DNA of 64,000 nt from Tubiluchus corallicola (GCA_030141605.1 JAQGDQ010000049.1:622001-686000); one strand, 5' to 3'; counted from the stretch's first letter, positions 49,981 through 62,110 are shown. Notes: a model not told the origin generated them from the sequence alone. Program-made: numbers and translations.

Positions 49981-51580
49981 CAACACCACCTCGGCAACCA
50001 CCACTATATCAAACTATATTTAATTGAATTCATGACGATTTGATATTTTAAACCCTGATCTATAAGCACTTTAACCACAGTTCTGACAGATGCAAAGTAA
50101 AGTTCGCAGGTGTTCGTCCACACCATTAACATTTAATGCAATAATGGCGTTTATCTAAAGCCACCATAAGTTTTCACAACTAAGGTTTCGAAAAATAATA
50201 TAAACGGAGATTTAATTTTACACTATGCCCGTGGCTTTAAAGGGGTTCTAGTAATTGAAACCTTTTTGGTGCATACAATGCTGGCCTGAACCTTTCGGCG
50301 CATAAATTCTTAAATCAATATTTCATTTTAACAGTTTGATGCCTTATCTCATATTGTTTAGATAATGTTAGCGTTTTCCTAGTTGAAACGACCTTGTTGT
50401 ACAGCAGACTTATTAAAAAGACATCAATTTCAAACGTGTATTATAACATGTAGTATTGCCAAATGCCATGCATTGGTAAAGGCTTGACTTGGTAATGGTA
50501 TAATGGTAATGGTGCCATGATTTGGTAATTTACATAAAGGTCTAATTATGTGAAGATTAATCTTAATATCAAGGTGGAGTTATATACATTCCTAGAAGGG
50601 TAGTTTTGAGTAGACGCAGAGGCAACCCTGTCTTCTGACACTAGCTCACTTTCAAGTAGTGTGGTGGCACTTTTACAAGCTAACGTTAGACTTCTGCAGA
50701 CTTGCTTTTACGAAAATGACTGCCTTTGAAGAAATTGAAGTCTTTTCTTCGTCTAGAACGAGTAGAAAAAGCAACCAACTGGTTACTTGAACTGCTAAAT
50801 GCAGTTTTAAAATTATTTTTGCTAGTTTTTGCAAGCTGACATGTTTGCTTGCAAAATGTCTACCACCGCCTGGCAAAATTTCAACAAGCTGAGGAGGCGA
50901 CCTGATACACCATCTAAGTTACCACCGAGAAAAGTGAACCCTGTTTTACGCCACCAAATCGCATTAACGCATTAGCCTGATCATGGCACGATATTATTAC
51001 AGCACTTAAAGCTAATTGAGGCACGGGAACTGAAGCTGTATCTTCTGCCACTTAAATCTGCAGCGTACTGATAATATGCTGTTAAACTGCAAACACTTTG
51101 TAGTTACTGTGCAGAAAACTAATGGTAAAATATGACTTGATATTTGAACATATCATTTTAATAGCGTAAAATAAGCGCTTGACGTTGTTGAAGTAACACA
51201 GTATCATCAAATGTGTCGTGCAATGCATATCACCTTCAAGTTAGTTATGACGACACTTTAATTTCTAAACCTCCATGAAATTAATTAATCTTAAGATGGC
51301 TTTGGTATATATTACGCACTGTACACTCGACTTCATAAAAGCTATATATAAACTCGGTGATTTTTTTCGACAGGTAAACTTTGATAACAGCCTTTGTTTA
51401 GTAAGAGTGATTTAGGTCTTGGGAGAATAGACCTCCATTTTATTACATTTTCATTAGACTAGAAAATGTGATGAGCAGCCATTGCATTTAGGAATGCAAG
51501 CATGTCGAAAAATTTGTATGTAATAACATAGCAATAGACTCTATAGCAGCATCGACTGTTCAAGATTAAGTACTTACTGA
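49981..51580. other. Non-coding, nothing recognised
   Basis: A few GGTAAT words near 50490-50530. The 67-codon minus-strand frame at 50673-50876 is not recognisable. Confidence 0.35.
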
Positions 51581-51847
51581 CTAACTGATAGATGTAACAA
51601 TGCGTGCACCGCGTTTACAGACTGCGAATTTCTCCACGAAGTAAACAAAAATTGTAGCACTGCGGGTAGCTGCCGTATTGTTTTCGCCATCATCAAACTC
51701 TTGTAAAATTAAATCATTGCTAATACCTGCAATGTGTAGCAATAACAAGGTATTTACTGTGAACAAATTTCTAACTTTCTTGCTCAGTACAGTGAGAAAA
51801 CTAGCGAAATCAAAGCCCTTGGTGGTAAAATCACAGCCTGCAATCAA
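51581..51847 (-). CDS. Unrecognised 88-codon frame, possible exon
   Basis: On the minus strand an acceptor-like TTGATTGCAG lies just inside the 51847 end. The peptide then reads GCDFTTKGFDFASFLTVLSK followed by KVRNLF, and later ISNDLILQEFDDGENNTA. Composition is balanced and GC-richer than the neighbourhood. It ends in a normal stop at 51581, so it could be a terminal exon. A donor-like ACA|GTAAAT also lies inside, which would shorten it. No family is recognised, and no neighbouring exon was found. Confidence 0.2.
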   Translation of the reverse strand: MIAGCDFTTKGFDFASFLTVLSKKVRNLFTVNTLLLLHIAGISNDLILQEFDDGENNTAATRSATIFVYFVEKFAVCKRGARIVTSIS

Positions 51848-52755
<908 letters not shown>

Positions 52756-52950
52756 TCATTTACTGAGTAAATCCCCGAGGATTTAACTTTAAATGCACTT
52801 CCTATAGTTTACGTGCTTTAAAGTCAATTGAATACGTACTGAGTTCTACGCGTGGGTCAAATTGTGACATTGGAATGTGCTGTTATAAAGGAAAGTGTTC
52901 AAAGTGTTCCCATGAAACGACTGGGTGTATTAAAGGAAGACGGGATGATG

Positions 52951-53370
52951 TTTCATATCCTACCCCATTTTCATACAATAAAAATATACAATTTAACATC
53001 TATAACACTTACAAAAGCATTTCTGATAATTGAATAATAGATTAAAAATTTAATTAACGGCGGGCGAGCCCAACTATTGATGACATCACAAACTAACTTA
53101 ATTTTCAACAGCGAAAACATTCCATGAGCGTGTTGCACGTGTTTGTGAAAGAAGTACAGTGCTACTGTAAGAGATTCGGTGTGTTGTACTAAAACTCGGC
53201 AAGTTTTAAGATAAAAATTCAAATTTTAAATTTAACGCTCTACTCACGCATGAGCTGTCGAACGTGTGAAGTATGTCACAAACGAACACTTCTAAACTGG
53301 AAGGTACAGCACATGTTTTTCGTGCAACGCGTTTCCGAAATGCAAGCGCAGGTCCATCTAACTAACGAAT
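52951..53370 (-). repeat. Interspersed repeat family C, copy 2 (inverted)
   Basis: On the minus strand: TTCGTTAGTTAGATGGACCT, TTTCGGAAACGCGTTGCACG, CTTGCCGAGTTTTAGTAC, CAACACGCTCATGGAATG, TTGTGATGTCATCAATAG, CGCCGTTAATTAAATTTTTA, ending ATGGGGTAGGATATGAAA. The similarity to the copies at 45397 and 63513 covers its whole length. Confidence 0.8.
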
Positions 53371-55384
53371 GGCAAAATAAAACCGAAAACCGAATCGAAA
53401 TTGTATGGTAATAATACTTTCACGTAAGTCATTCTTGAAAAAATAGTATATTCCATTTGAACAGAGTAGCTTGTTTTGACATACAGTTTAAGATTAGGTC
53501 CGGTTTTCTTTAAGTAAAAGCAAGAAGTAAATCTGGAGTTTAGCAGCCTATGGAGAGACCGTGAAGATCCAAAAGATGCAGGGTCAACATATTTATCTTC
53601 GGATTGAAAGCAAAAAAATATCTAACCGGTAGTTGCATTTAATTAGCTTAGGACCTGCTTTCGCAGTGTCAACAGCTTAGCAAGAAAAGCGGTGTCGCGA
53701 ACAACAGAAAGAACAAAGGACAAGCCACAAGTGACTATGAATCATTTATGATGCAATGAATGAAGGTTATGATTAATTAAATGATTAAGTAGAGCAAGTG
53801 AATAATTAAGTTTTCAGCAGTAGAGCTAAGCTGTTAGAGTAATGAGTGTTGCAACAACATGAAATAACCTTCGTGAAAACAGTGGCTTTTGTAGTTTTCA
53901 GTGTCGCTTCTGAAATTGCTTTTAGCATTTTACAGTTCTATTCTTAAAGATCAAAATAGTTTTATAAACAAGACAATATTTAAATTCCCCTTGAATACGC
54001 ATCTCTGTTCGATCAGTAAAATGGAAATCGACGCCGCAAGAGTGTTTCACTGATTGATTTTTCCTTGACCATAGTTTAAGCAGCTGGATTACGGGCGTCA
54101 ATGGTAAGTATTTAGGTGGTCATTGGCTTGAAAGTCGAACCACATTCTTCGCTTTGAAGTGTTTACTTACCGCGTCTTCTCGGGCTTCCAAATTACACCA
54201 ATCATGCGCCACCTGCCGGCGCGTAATGGAAAACATGCCAGACGAAAATAAGACAAGAAAAATGTCTTTGAGTTTCACTGTCTGTAGTGCCTAATTGGTA
54301 ATCGAGTTCTATTGCCTGTTACTGGCTAACCACGTCTTGGAAGCGGTTTACTAAACATGTTTAACAGACACGTTTACGCCAAATGCTAACACAAAATATG
54401 TACGAGATTTACCGTGTTTTTTTCATATCATTGTCACATAAAATTCGTACAGAATGTCACTTAACAGGTATATGTAAGTAGTCTTGGCTCTTTGTGCTTT
54501 TAACCGCAACCTTTTAGCTAGCTATTTTTACCTGTAGAATTTATATCTGTGTTGTATACACGTTTTATCCTAGATTCATATTTTATAGTTTCTTGTAAAT
54601 ATTTTTAATATTTATTCAATAAAGATTACGTAATATATTACCTAATATTCATGCCAATAATTCACATGTAATTAATGCCACCTAAATGGTTATTTCATAG
54701 TGTGACTTGTAGTTTTTTGGATTCGCTGAGCATGCCTTTTTGCTCACTTTGCTCACAGTTTGTTTCACTAGCTGATCAGTCTACTCGGACAGATAAAATT
54801 CTCTCATCAAGACCGTGTTTGGGACTAGCCTAGGAATAAGGATATTTAAACAGGGAAAAGATGAAAGCACCTGAAAACAGACACCGCCAAATGGTCCGAA
54901 TTATTGTACCAATCTCTTTTCTGAGTAACAAAATAAGTACGTTGTTGTGAATCAAATTTAAAATATGAATTTAATTGGGAATTAATCGGAGATCAAATGA
55001 ATTAGATTTCGGAGATAAAACCACTCCTCCCTAAGTTTGATATTGAAATTCATACAATTTGATTATAGGTGACTCACCCAGCTTGTAGCTTGAATTTTAT
55101 GAGTTCAAGAGTTCGAATCTAACAAGCTTAGATGACGCAGATTAGTAAAACAGGGAAGTGTAAAATTCAAAGAGACACCGCTTATTAACGGTTTGCATGC
55201 CAATTAGGGGACATGAAGTAAGGCCAGCACTGACCATTTGTCGAGAAGCGAGTCAGGAAATTATTTTGTTAAAGTTCAGTAACAGTCATTACCGATTGTA
55301 AAAGTAACATTACTCACTGTCTAGGAAGGAAGGGTTGTGACTTCTGGTGTACTAAATCATCAGAGATGGTGCAATCCTCAGTGA
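53371..55384. other. Non-coding; splice-donor-like words near 54.1 kb
   Basis: At 54093-54109 AATGGTAAGTATTT on the plus strand and at about 54165-54175 CGCG|GTAAGTAAAC on the minus strand are strong donor matches within 80 bp of each other, in a CpG-richer stretch (54020-54240). On the minus strand an ATG (54205) opens MIGVIWKPEKTR up to that donor. This is only suggestive of start exons. The remainder is AT-rich. Confidence 0.3.
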
Positions 55385-55425
55385 CCAATACGCAATGCGT
55401 GACAGAAGAGCTTTTGCTTTATAAG
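55385..55425 (+). promoter_or_regulatory. CCAAT box plus TATA box, core-promoter-like
   Basis: CCAAT at 55385-55389 and TTTATAAG at 55418-55425 are spaced about 33 bp apart. Transcription would start near 55450, followed by a GC-richer stretch (55440-55660). No coding frame begins there. It could drive a non-coding transcript or be the promoter of a solo LTR, for which I see no second copy. Two short motifs can co-occur by chance in AT-rich DNA. Confidence 0.25.
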
Positions 55426-56647
55426 CTAAGTAAGAGTTCAAAGTTCGCGCACACACATCTAGAGACGAGTGAGGAGAGTTGTTGCCGTGTTGTTGTTTAC
55501 CGAGTCGTTTTACCACAGATTTTCTTTAGCTCAGCGTAGTGATTCTACTGCGTCCTTTGCAACGTCAAAGCACTGATGCTAAGAGGTCTCGAAGAGGAAC
55601 AAGGATCTGGCCAATAACGATTGTAAATTGTTAACGGCCAGTCCGCGAGTTAAGTAGATTTACTTTACTTACTGTAAATTGTACATAGAACTGTTTTGTA
55701 ACGGTAACGAACTGCATTGATGTGTAACTTAAGCATCTTAGTATAGTATCTTTTTGGGATCTAAAATTAATTGTAAGCGCCCACCAGCGCATAAGAACAA
55801 ATCTTGTATTATTTCGGAAATTGAATCTAAAGTGTAAATTGTAATCGTAAGAAACTATTCACTGAGTTAACTTAACTACTGAGTTGTGTTGATGTTTAAC
55901 GAGTTACCTGAGGCTCATAATCGTAACACTAAGTCCTTGATCGAACCTGAACGATTCGCATTGTACAGCTCATTGCGGGAGCTCGCTTGAAAACTCGAGG
56001 GATACAGATCTATACTCATAACGCAATATTTCGAGGTTACAGTTGTGTAGGACCAGATCATAGACTTATCAACTGAACCGAAGCCCTCGGAGTCGGGCAA
56101 TTGATAGAGCGCCGAAATCAATTGTCTAGAAGCAATCGAAGTGTGAATCATAGATTCGATTAATTGCAAAATTAATCAAGATCGCTTGTTTCGAAAATAA
56201 AGGCCGACAACGTGCTTCAGAAGTCGCTATACACTTTTACATTTTTATATTATTATTTTTAAATAAACGTGTACTTCTAAATGTGTACAACCTCTTTTAA
56301 AACATTTCAATAATGTATTAATGTTTAAATAATGTATAATGTTTAAATAGCCAATGCAGAACAATATCTAATTATTATGTCAGATTAATGAAGGCTATTT
56401 CCTTGCCTCATAACAAAAATCTTATAAGCCGCATAAGAAAAGCGCAGAGAGCCAAATCTGTCAAATTGCCGAATCCCGGGGCATCACCAAGTGGGGAAGC
56501 ATGCGTAGAAAAGTCTCTAGCAACAGACAACATTTATCGTAATTTGTTTACCGTCACTTATTTTAACAGACAATATTAGTGTTTTAATGTTTGGTTATGG
56601 TGCTAATTTTTGTGAATGTTGAATTATTTGGTTTTTGACAATAAATT
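55426..56647. other. Non-coding, GC-richer at 55440-56200
   Basis: Less AT-rich than the surroundings and free of microsatellites. It includes an 84-codon minus-strand frame (55915-56169) without recognised motifs. A short AATAATGTATTAATGTTTAA-type tandem repeat of about 20 bp lies at 56308-56350. There may be an unrecognised LTR or exon here; nothing decides it. Confidence 0.3.
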
Positions 56648-56662
56648 ATTACTACTGCTGCT

Positions 56663-56736
<74 letters not shown>

Positions 56737-56750
56737 CACTACTACCACTA

Positions 56751-56830
<80 letters not shown>
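56648..56830. repeat. (GCT)n then (ACT)n trinucleotide array
   Basis: GCT/GTT units to about 56694, then ACT with three ACC variants near 56737-56758, then pure ACT to 56830. On the minus strand it reads as (TAG)n starting exactly where the body of SINE copy 2 breaks off (GCGCTAG), so the array appears to have grown from the SINE. Confidence 0.95.
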
Positions 56831-56831
<1 letters not shown>

Positions 56832-56997
56832 GCGCTAATGACTATTTAGTGACTTACAATAATGCACGGGGTAAGGGTGCAGCACACAGACAATGAATAA
56901 CATTTAAGGTATACATCCCAGCGCTGGCTGACGCTAGTCTCGAACTTAAGACTGCATGCTTGCAGTCCGAAATCCAGACCCGCCAGGTAACCCAGGA
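56831..56997 (-). mobile_element. tRNA-derived SINE, copy 2 (inverted, 3' end replaced by (TAG)n)
   Basis: On the minus strand the head reads TTACCTGGCGGGTCTGGATT, then TTCGGACTGCAAGCATG and AAGTTCGAGACTAG (B-box region). The body has TTGTAAGTCACTAAATAGTC and ATTAGCGCTA, like copy 1 at 7603-7812. The expected continuation AATGCTGTCTG is missing and replaced by the trinucleotide array. Confidence 0.75.
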
Positions 56998-57041
56998 GCT
57001 CTCTCGTACCTCGTTGTATTATAGCGTTGCAGTTATGAGTT

Positions 57042-57260
57042 GGGTTGGGTAGCCAAATCACCGAGTGTTCAAGATTTCGAACTGCAACCATGCAGTTTTC
57101 AGTTAGAGATTAGCGACTTCCAACACAGAGACATATGCCCTACAAGTTATTCGTTACTTGCGTGTTGCGACCTTACCTGTAAGTGTTGGTCACTAACAAG
57201 CCGTTAGAACTAATGTCTGTTAAATGAGCGACGGCAAATAAATTTTGTCTTTGCCTTTAG
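57042..57260 (+). mobile_element. tRNA-derived SINE, copy 3
   Basis: Head GGGTAGCCAAATCACCGAGTG, then GATTTCGAACTGCAACCATG. The body has CTACAAGTTATTCGTTACTT and AACAAGCCGTTAGAACTAAT; the tail is GACGGCAAATAAATTTTGTC and a T-rich end, aligned end to end with copy 1. The B box is mutated (CAGTTAGAGATTAG). It starts 45 bp from the 5' end of copy 2, in the opposite direction. Confidence 0.75.
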
Positions 57261-58334
57261 TTAAAGCTTAAACGAATTCTCAAAGACTGTTTTTGATTCA
57301 TGCGAGAGTTTGCCGAGAAGAATTTGAAAAAATAGACCAATTTGAATTGTGTCTTTTGATAGACCCTGTATTTTGGCAGAATGTTCACCCAGACAGCTAG
57401 CTCTGTTTATCAGTCTGTCGCAACATTCGCTGTAACTGATTTATATACAAAATACATGCTGTTACATTTATCTTGAGGGTAGCGAAGTGTGTCATTATAC
57501 AAATTGATTTTGATGCAAACAGTCAATGATGCTCATTTATCAACATATGAAGATTTAACTTGTCACACAACAAAACGCAAACTCATTGTCTAGGAAAGAA
57601 AAATGGTTTCTTTCAATGGATTCGCTGTTGGCTTCTTTGTAGCAATTTGAATATCCTGTTCATTATTGCAGTAGTACACTTCGATGTTCACTCTTTCGTT
57701 CGTTTTCTTTATTTCATTAGAATTGTAATAGTAGTACGAAGTTTTTCAGGAAATTTAGGCAAATCAAGTAATTGGTATTTGGTATTCTCTTCTTAAATGT
57801 ACAGTTTTCAATTTAATTAGCCTTTAACCGAAGTTGAATAGTTTTATTTATTCGACGACGACATAAGCTTTTGCAACTTGTAGATGTGTGTTTTTAACCT
57901 AAATGTAAACTAAACTAAATGTTTATCTCATTTGTTATTTCTTTTTTGTTGATTTTTTAGTTCATTCATTTATTGGTTAGTTTTTTCCACCCACTTCGTT
58001 GATTTAACCGCTGGTTTATTTGCTTGTTCGTTCGTTCGTTGTTCGTTTATTTGTTGATTATTTCGACCCAAGAATCAGTCGGTCAACTAATCAGTGCTAA
58101 TTAATTCGTCTGACTTCTGGCTTTTTTATCAAAAAGAAAATTCGGAATTGCCCGACCGTCGTTTTACTTATTATTTGTTAATCAATCATGACTGTTTTAA
58201 CTTGCTATCAATATCGGTAGAATTTTCTATTGGTAAAGCTATCGAACGACGTTTAGATAGAATTGTTTATCGAACGTCAAGCATTTTGTTCTACGCATAG
58301 CATTGACAGAGTACCATGAGTGCGCCACCAGATA
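57261..58334. other. Non-coding, nothing recognised
   Basis: Decayed TTCG/TTTA/GGTT quadruplets at about 57955-58045. Frames at 57560-57796 and 58094-58300 have no recognised motifs. Confidence 0.4.
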
Positions 58335-58517
58335 GAGAGGTAGAGGGGCGAAAGAGGAAAGGTGGAAAGAAAAAGGAGAGAGAGAGAAAGAGAGAGGAGG
58401 AGAAAAAGAAAGGAAAGAGACAGAGACAAAGAGGGAGAGGGAGAGAGAGAGACGGGGCTAGAAAAGAAGAAAGAAGGGACAGAGACGAAAAATAGGAAGA
58501 AGGAGAGAGAGAGAGAG

Positions 58518-58560
<43 letters not shown>
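58335..58560. repeat. Purine tract, degenerate GA leading into (GA)n
   Basis: Decayed GGA/AAG-rich flank at 58335-58502, then GA runs with one GC break near 58519, pure to 58560. Confidence 0.95.
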
Positions 58561-58563
<3 letters not shown>

Positions 58564-59058
58564 GCAACTTCGTTATCCTTTAATTAACTTTGCATAGATT
58601 TCCCTGGGTTTTAGCGAAACTGTTATAATCTTACAGTGGCCGTTTTTGTAAGCATGCACGCGTCAGGGGAACAAAAATTTTCGCCTGAACAAACTAACAA
58701 AAACACAATATTTAGAGATACATATAATTACATAAATGTGTATTATACGGTTGCAAATTTGAGTGTTTCGTTATTTAAAAGCATTTATAAAAACACTTTT
58801 ATAAAATGAGATGGCAGTAGACACGCGGCACTTTTGCTGATCATAAAATGTAAAAATTGTAGAAATGAGACTATAGAAAAGCAAAATAGCTTACATAAAA
58901 CTATTAAAATGACAATAGCTTAAAAAGTTCCAGCTTGCTAGTCTGATGCTGAAACTAACGATGTTTGGTGCATTAACTACGTCATGATCAAAATCATTCC
59001 AGATTGGGATTACTCGGAAAATTACTGGGGTTATTTGGAAAAGACTATTTGTATACAC
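58561..59058. other. Non-coding, nothing recognised
   Basis: AT-rich; borders the 3' side of the LINE fragment. Confidence 0.4.
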
Positions 59059-59510
59059 CTAACCTAAATTTTGCATAAGAGCGTAACAAAATAAATCACC
59101 AAAAGACAAATCTACTAATTTATGGCATGTTTTATAAATCATCTTTAACATCAAAAATTATTAATCGAGTGGCTTTGAGTGGTTGCAAATCTAAGATACG
59201 CAAATTATCCGAGTAGTTAAAAATACCAAGTTCACGGCGGGCAAATAATCCAAGGGTAAAGTATTGCTGAACCTTCCCAATTGAAATGAACTGAATTGAA
59301 TCAATAGTGTCAATGCATACAATGAGGTAACCAAACTGGTGTACAATATTCAAGTAGCGGCCTAACATAAGTTTTGTAAGTCGCCATAAGGCCTTTTTGC
59401 TCTTCGTATAAAAACAACGAAAAATCCCATTAACAACAAGCAAGGCTTTAGCAACTTGATCTTTACAATATTTAGAAAAACTGAAGTTTATGTCTAAATC
59501 CTTATAATCA
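59059..59510 (-). pseudogene. LINE (non-LTR) reverse transcriptase C-terminal fragment, frameshifted
   Basis: Minus-strand peptides in order match the end of ORF2 of jockey/CR1/L2-type LINEs. YKDLDINFSFSKYCKDQVAK comes first. TYVRPLLEYCTPVW (59320-59381) is in a shifted frame. Then follow IDSI...VQQYFTLGLFARREL and GIFNYSDNLRILDLQPLKA, and IYKTCHKLVDLSFGDLF in another frame, up to a stop at 59059. In intact elements these form one continuous region (K-D-L-G-V, Y-V-R-P-x-L-E-Y-C-x-P-V-W, RL..L.L.SL..RR). At least two frameshifts show that it is dead. Upstream RT domain and endonuclease are absent, consistent with 5' truncation. Confidence 0.85.
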
Positions 59511-59810
59511 TTGTAATAAACGAAATTATATAGTCCACGCTTTTTGTCTGTAAGTTAATTCGTTTATTGACCAGTAACATTACAACAATTCAATGATTCA
59601 GTCCTCTTAATAACATAACAATAGTGACAACATTATAGTGTTCTACAGTCCATAGAAAGGTACCTTTAACCGGAGTAATGGTACACATTTAAGCAATCGT
59701 ACATAAAGTTACAAAGAACTTTGAGCTGTCAACTGGCTAAATTTGGTCCGACACGGTGCAGTCAAAAACATCCATAGAAAACGTGATGCTCAGTTTGGAC
59801 AAAAGTACCT
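59511..59810. other. Non-coding, nothing recognised
   Basis: Unique AT-rich sequence upstream of the LINE break. Confidence 0.35.
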
Positions 59811-59853
59811 GCGAGATCGCGCGGTCACGCACGATTTTCCCGCGGCGAACGAC
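59811..59853. promoter_or_regulatory. CpG cluster with E2F-type site
   Basis: Ten CpG dinucleotides in 43 bp (GCGAGATCGCGCGG, CACGCACG, CCCGCGGCGAACG), with TTTTCCCGCGG fitting an E2F site. The density is far above the rest of the window. No adjacent exon is established, although an open minus-strand frame lies at 60079-60264. Confidence 0.3.
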
Positions 59854-60078
59854 TAGTTTCAAAACGTAAGAAATGTGATGATATTCCTGCCTTGGTCCAT
59901 GCAATGTGGTGCAATTGGTTCACAGTCATCTCACTAAGCTAAGGTGAGAATTTAACTCTCTACACACATGCTCCGTATAACTTCGAATTCTCAAACACCT
60001 TTCGTGGAAGTCCGAAACCGCAGGGTCAGCACCAATATCCAGCAGACTTTAGATCTCTGGAGACATAAGTGAGCGTAT

Positions 60079-60264
60079 TTATCTAGCAACAATAATGATT
60101 TCTACTAGAAAACTGGTTACGTCAGAGTGACTATATACATTTCGAAGAAACTTCCATTGAAAGCATTTTATATAAGCGCTAGCAGACGGAGCATCTACTT
60201 CAAAAAGGCAGGGGCCATTTGGAGTTTGACCTCTTACTACTAAACCGACTTTCACACTTTCCAT
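60079..60264 (-). CDS. Unrecognised 61-codon frame with coding-like composition
   Basis: ATG at 60264 opens MESVKVGLVVRGQTPNGPCL, then FEVDAPSASAYIKCF and NVYSHSDVTSF, with stop at 60079. An in-frame stop lies shortly upstream of the ATG, so it would have to be a start exon or a short protein. Base composition is richer than the surroundings. No family is recognised, and no clear donor is seen. It may be a decayed mobile-element fragment. Confidence 0.2.
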   Translation of the reverse strand: MESVKVGLVVRGQTPNGPCLFEVDAPSASAYIKCFQWKFLRNVYSHSDVTSFLVEIIIVAR

Positions 60265-60613
60265 TTAAACCGGAGACATCGCTGAAGTTCCACATCCGAG
60301 TTCCACGTTCTCTACGTTTTTGGTTAATGAGGTTACCATCTTGCGTAATAGTAATAATAGGCACCTGTAAACTGCACAGTGGTTCACAGTGAAATCTCCG
60401 TGCGACATTGGTGCAAAAGCTTCATCCTAGGAACCACTAATTCCCATAAACTTGGTTTCAAGCTGATTAATACAGTCTTTAGCCACCAGCAGCATCCAAC
60501 CATTAAGTTATCATTTAGCACTATTTTCGTTAGATCGTCGAAAGATCGCGTGGCAAATCGCAGTTTAGAATATTCTTATGAACTAATATTCTTGCAAATA
60601 CAGTGATAAAATA
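60265..60613. other. Non-coding, nothing recognised
   Basis: A 75-codon plus-strand frame (60379-60606) has no recognised motif. Confidence 0.35.
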
Positions 60614-60700
60614 GTCTCCGGACTTCTGTCTCGAGTTCGAGTCCGGCTGTCAACACTAGCTAGGATATATATATAAATATATATATACTTTGTGTTACAG
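60614..60700 (+). mobile_element. Decayed SINE head fragment
   Basis: CCGGACTTCTGTCTCGAG, a B-box-like GAGTTCGAGTCC and GGCTGTCAACACTAG follow the order of the SINE head (TTCGGACTGC...GGTCTTGAGTTCGAGACTAG...GGCTGCCAACGCCAG). An AT run (60666-60690) replaces the AGCATATACTC region. Similarity fades after that. Confidence 0.4.
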
Positions 60701-62110
60701 AACTAAAAAAACAAACAAAACCAAACATAAAATTCAATATATAACTGCAGACATTTCTACAAACCTTTAAGATCTCCCACGTGCAAACAGCTTTTTTCAA
60801 TCCCTCGTGTTGAATGCCGACAGCAGCTGAAACTGTTAAAACATTACAGAAACAAATTATTGCAGCCCGTGGGATAAAATAACGCTAAAGTTATTATCGA
60901 CAAAATTGCCGAGTTTTTAATTGCGGCAATATTTTTCTGTTTATAAAAGTTGCATTCACGGGTGCCTTTAACATGTGATTTGTGTAAATCGCATTTTTCT
61001 TTTGAAAACCATTGTACGAGAACGATACATACATCATCATAAGGGGTGTCAGGAAATGTTTGACCCCTACAGTACACAAGAAATCAAGAAACAAAATGCG
61101 CACTGTCATGACTGCTACAGTGCTGCGTTTATATAAAAGTGGAAAGTAACATCATCTCGACCACACGTAAAAAACTAAAAAAACTTTTTATTCTGAAAAA
61201 AGAAATTCGACGCAAAACAAACCTGTTTGCCAACTGCATGTGCGTAACGTACTTAGGTTTTAAGATAGAGCACACATTTTGCGGTGAAGTTTCTGATCAT
61301 GTAGTCTGGTGATTTATCTCGCGTTTTCTCGCTCAAAGTGAAAACGTGAGGTGGATAATTTGTATTCTTTTGTGTCGCGTGGAAATTTGTTGAAAATCAG
61401 TGCGAGATTTCTAGAGTGCAAGCAAAGTATGTGCAGTTTTAATGATTTGATTGTTAATTGCATTTTAACACTATGTATACTTATTACTGTACGGCGTGTA
61501 TATTATGAGTCATTTTCTTAAATTAACTTTATAAAAATCATGTAGTCAGCAAGAACAATGTGTTGTAAAAAATCTGCGTAAGATTTTCGTATTCTAATGA
61601 CTAGTTAGGATTAGGCAGAGGCACAGAGACAATATTAGCACACAAAAAACTAAGAGAAGTATCGTACATTTTAAATTGGTTTTCCAAGCCTGGTTGATTT
61701 CCGCATTCGCCAGACGACGTTAGAAGGTTTCTTTGTGTATTTCGTTTGTAACAGTTTTTGCATTCAAACACTGCATGAACGCATCGTTTCAAAAACACAA
61801 TAAATCATTTTGTGGAAATTGTTTCGTGCACAGACAAACGTAAATATCGACTCTCCGTGGGACTAAATGCTCTGCTTCGTTAATGACCCTTGAGGAACGC
61901 CAACTTAGATTTCCCCTTCCCGTCCATTTTAATTAACTGGTTTCTTCAGTAGAAGTTCTTTGCTCATTACTCTAGACATTGAAAGTTGAATCCAGTTTCA
62001 CCAGAGTTGCAGACAATTGATAATAAAGTCCAGGCATTACACAATCATTCGAATGACACACTTTTTTCTCTTGGATCTTAACTCCTGGTGAGTGTTGACG
62101 GTGATACCTT
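60701..62110. other. Mostly unique non-coding DNA
   Basis: TATATAAAAG at 61130-61139 is a strong TATA-like word without further support. The 65-codon minus-strand frame at 61601-61798 has a CKNCYKR cysteine pair but no complete zinc-binding pattern. Overlapping frames at 60844-61109 are not recognisable. Confidence 0.3.

Noticed and set aside
49683-49997. Cys-rich 104-codon minus-strand frame
   Set aside because: Composition follows the GCA/CAA and CAGA repeats; no signal peptide or cysteine spacing of a real family.
52852-53037. 61-codon plus-strand frame
   Set aside because: Overlaps the end of family C copy 2 and has no support of its own.
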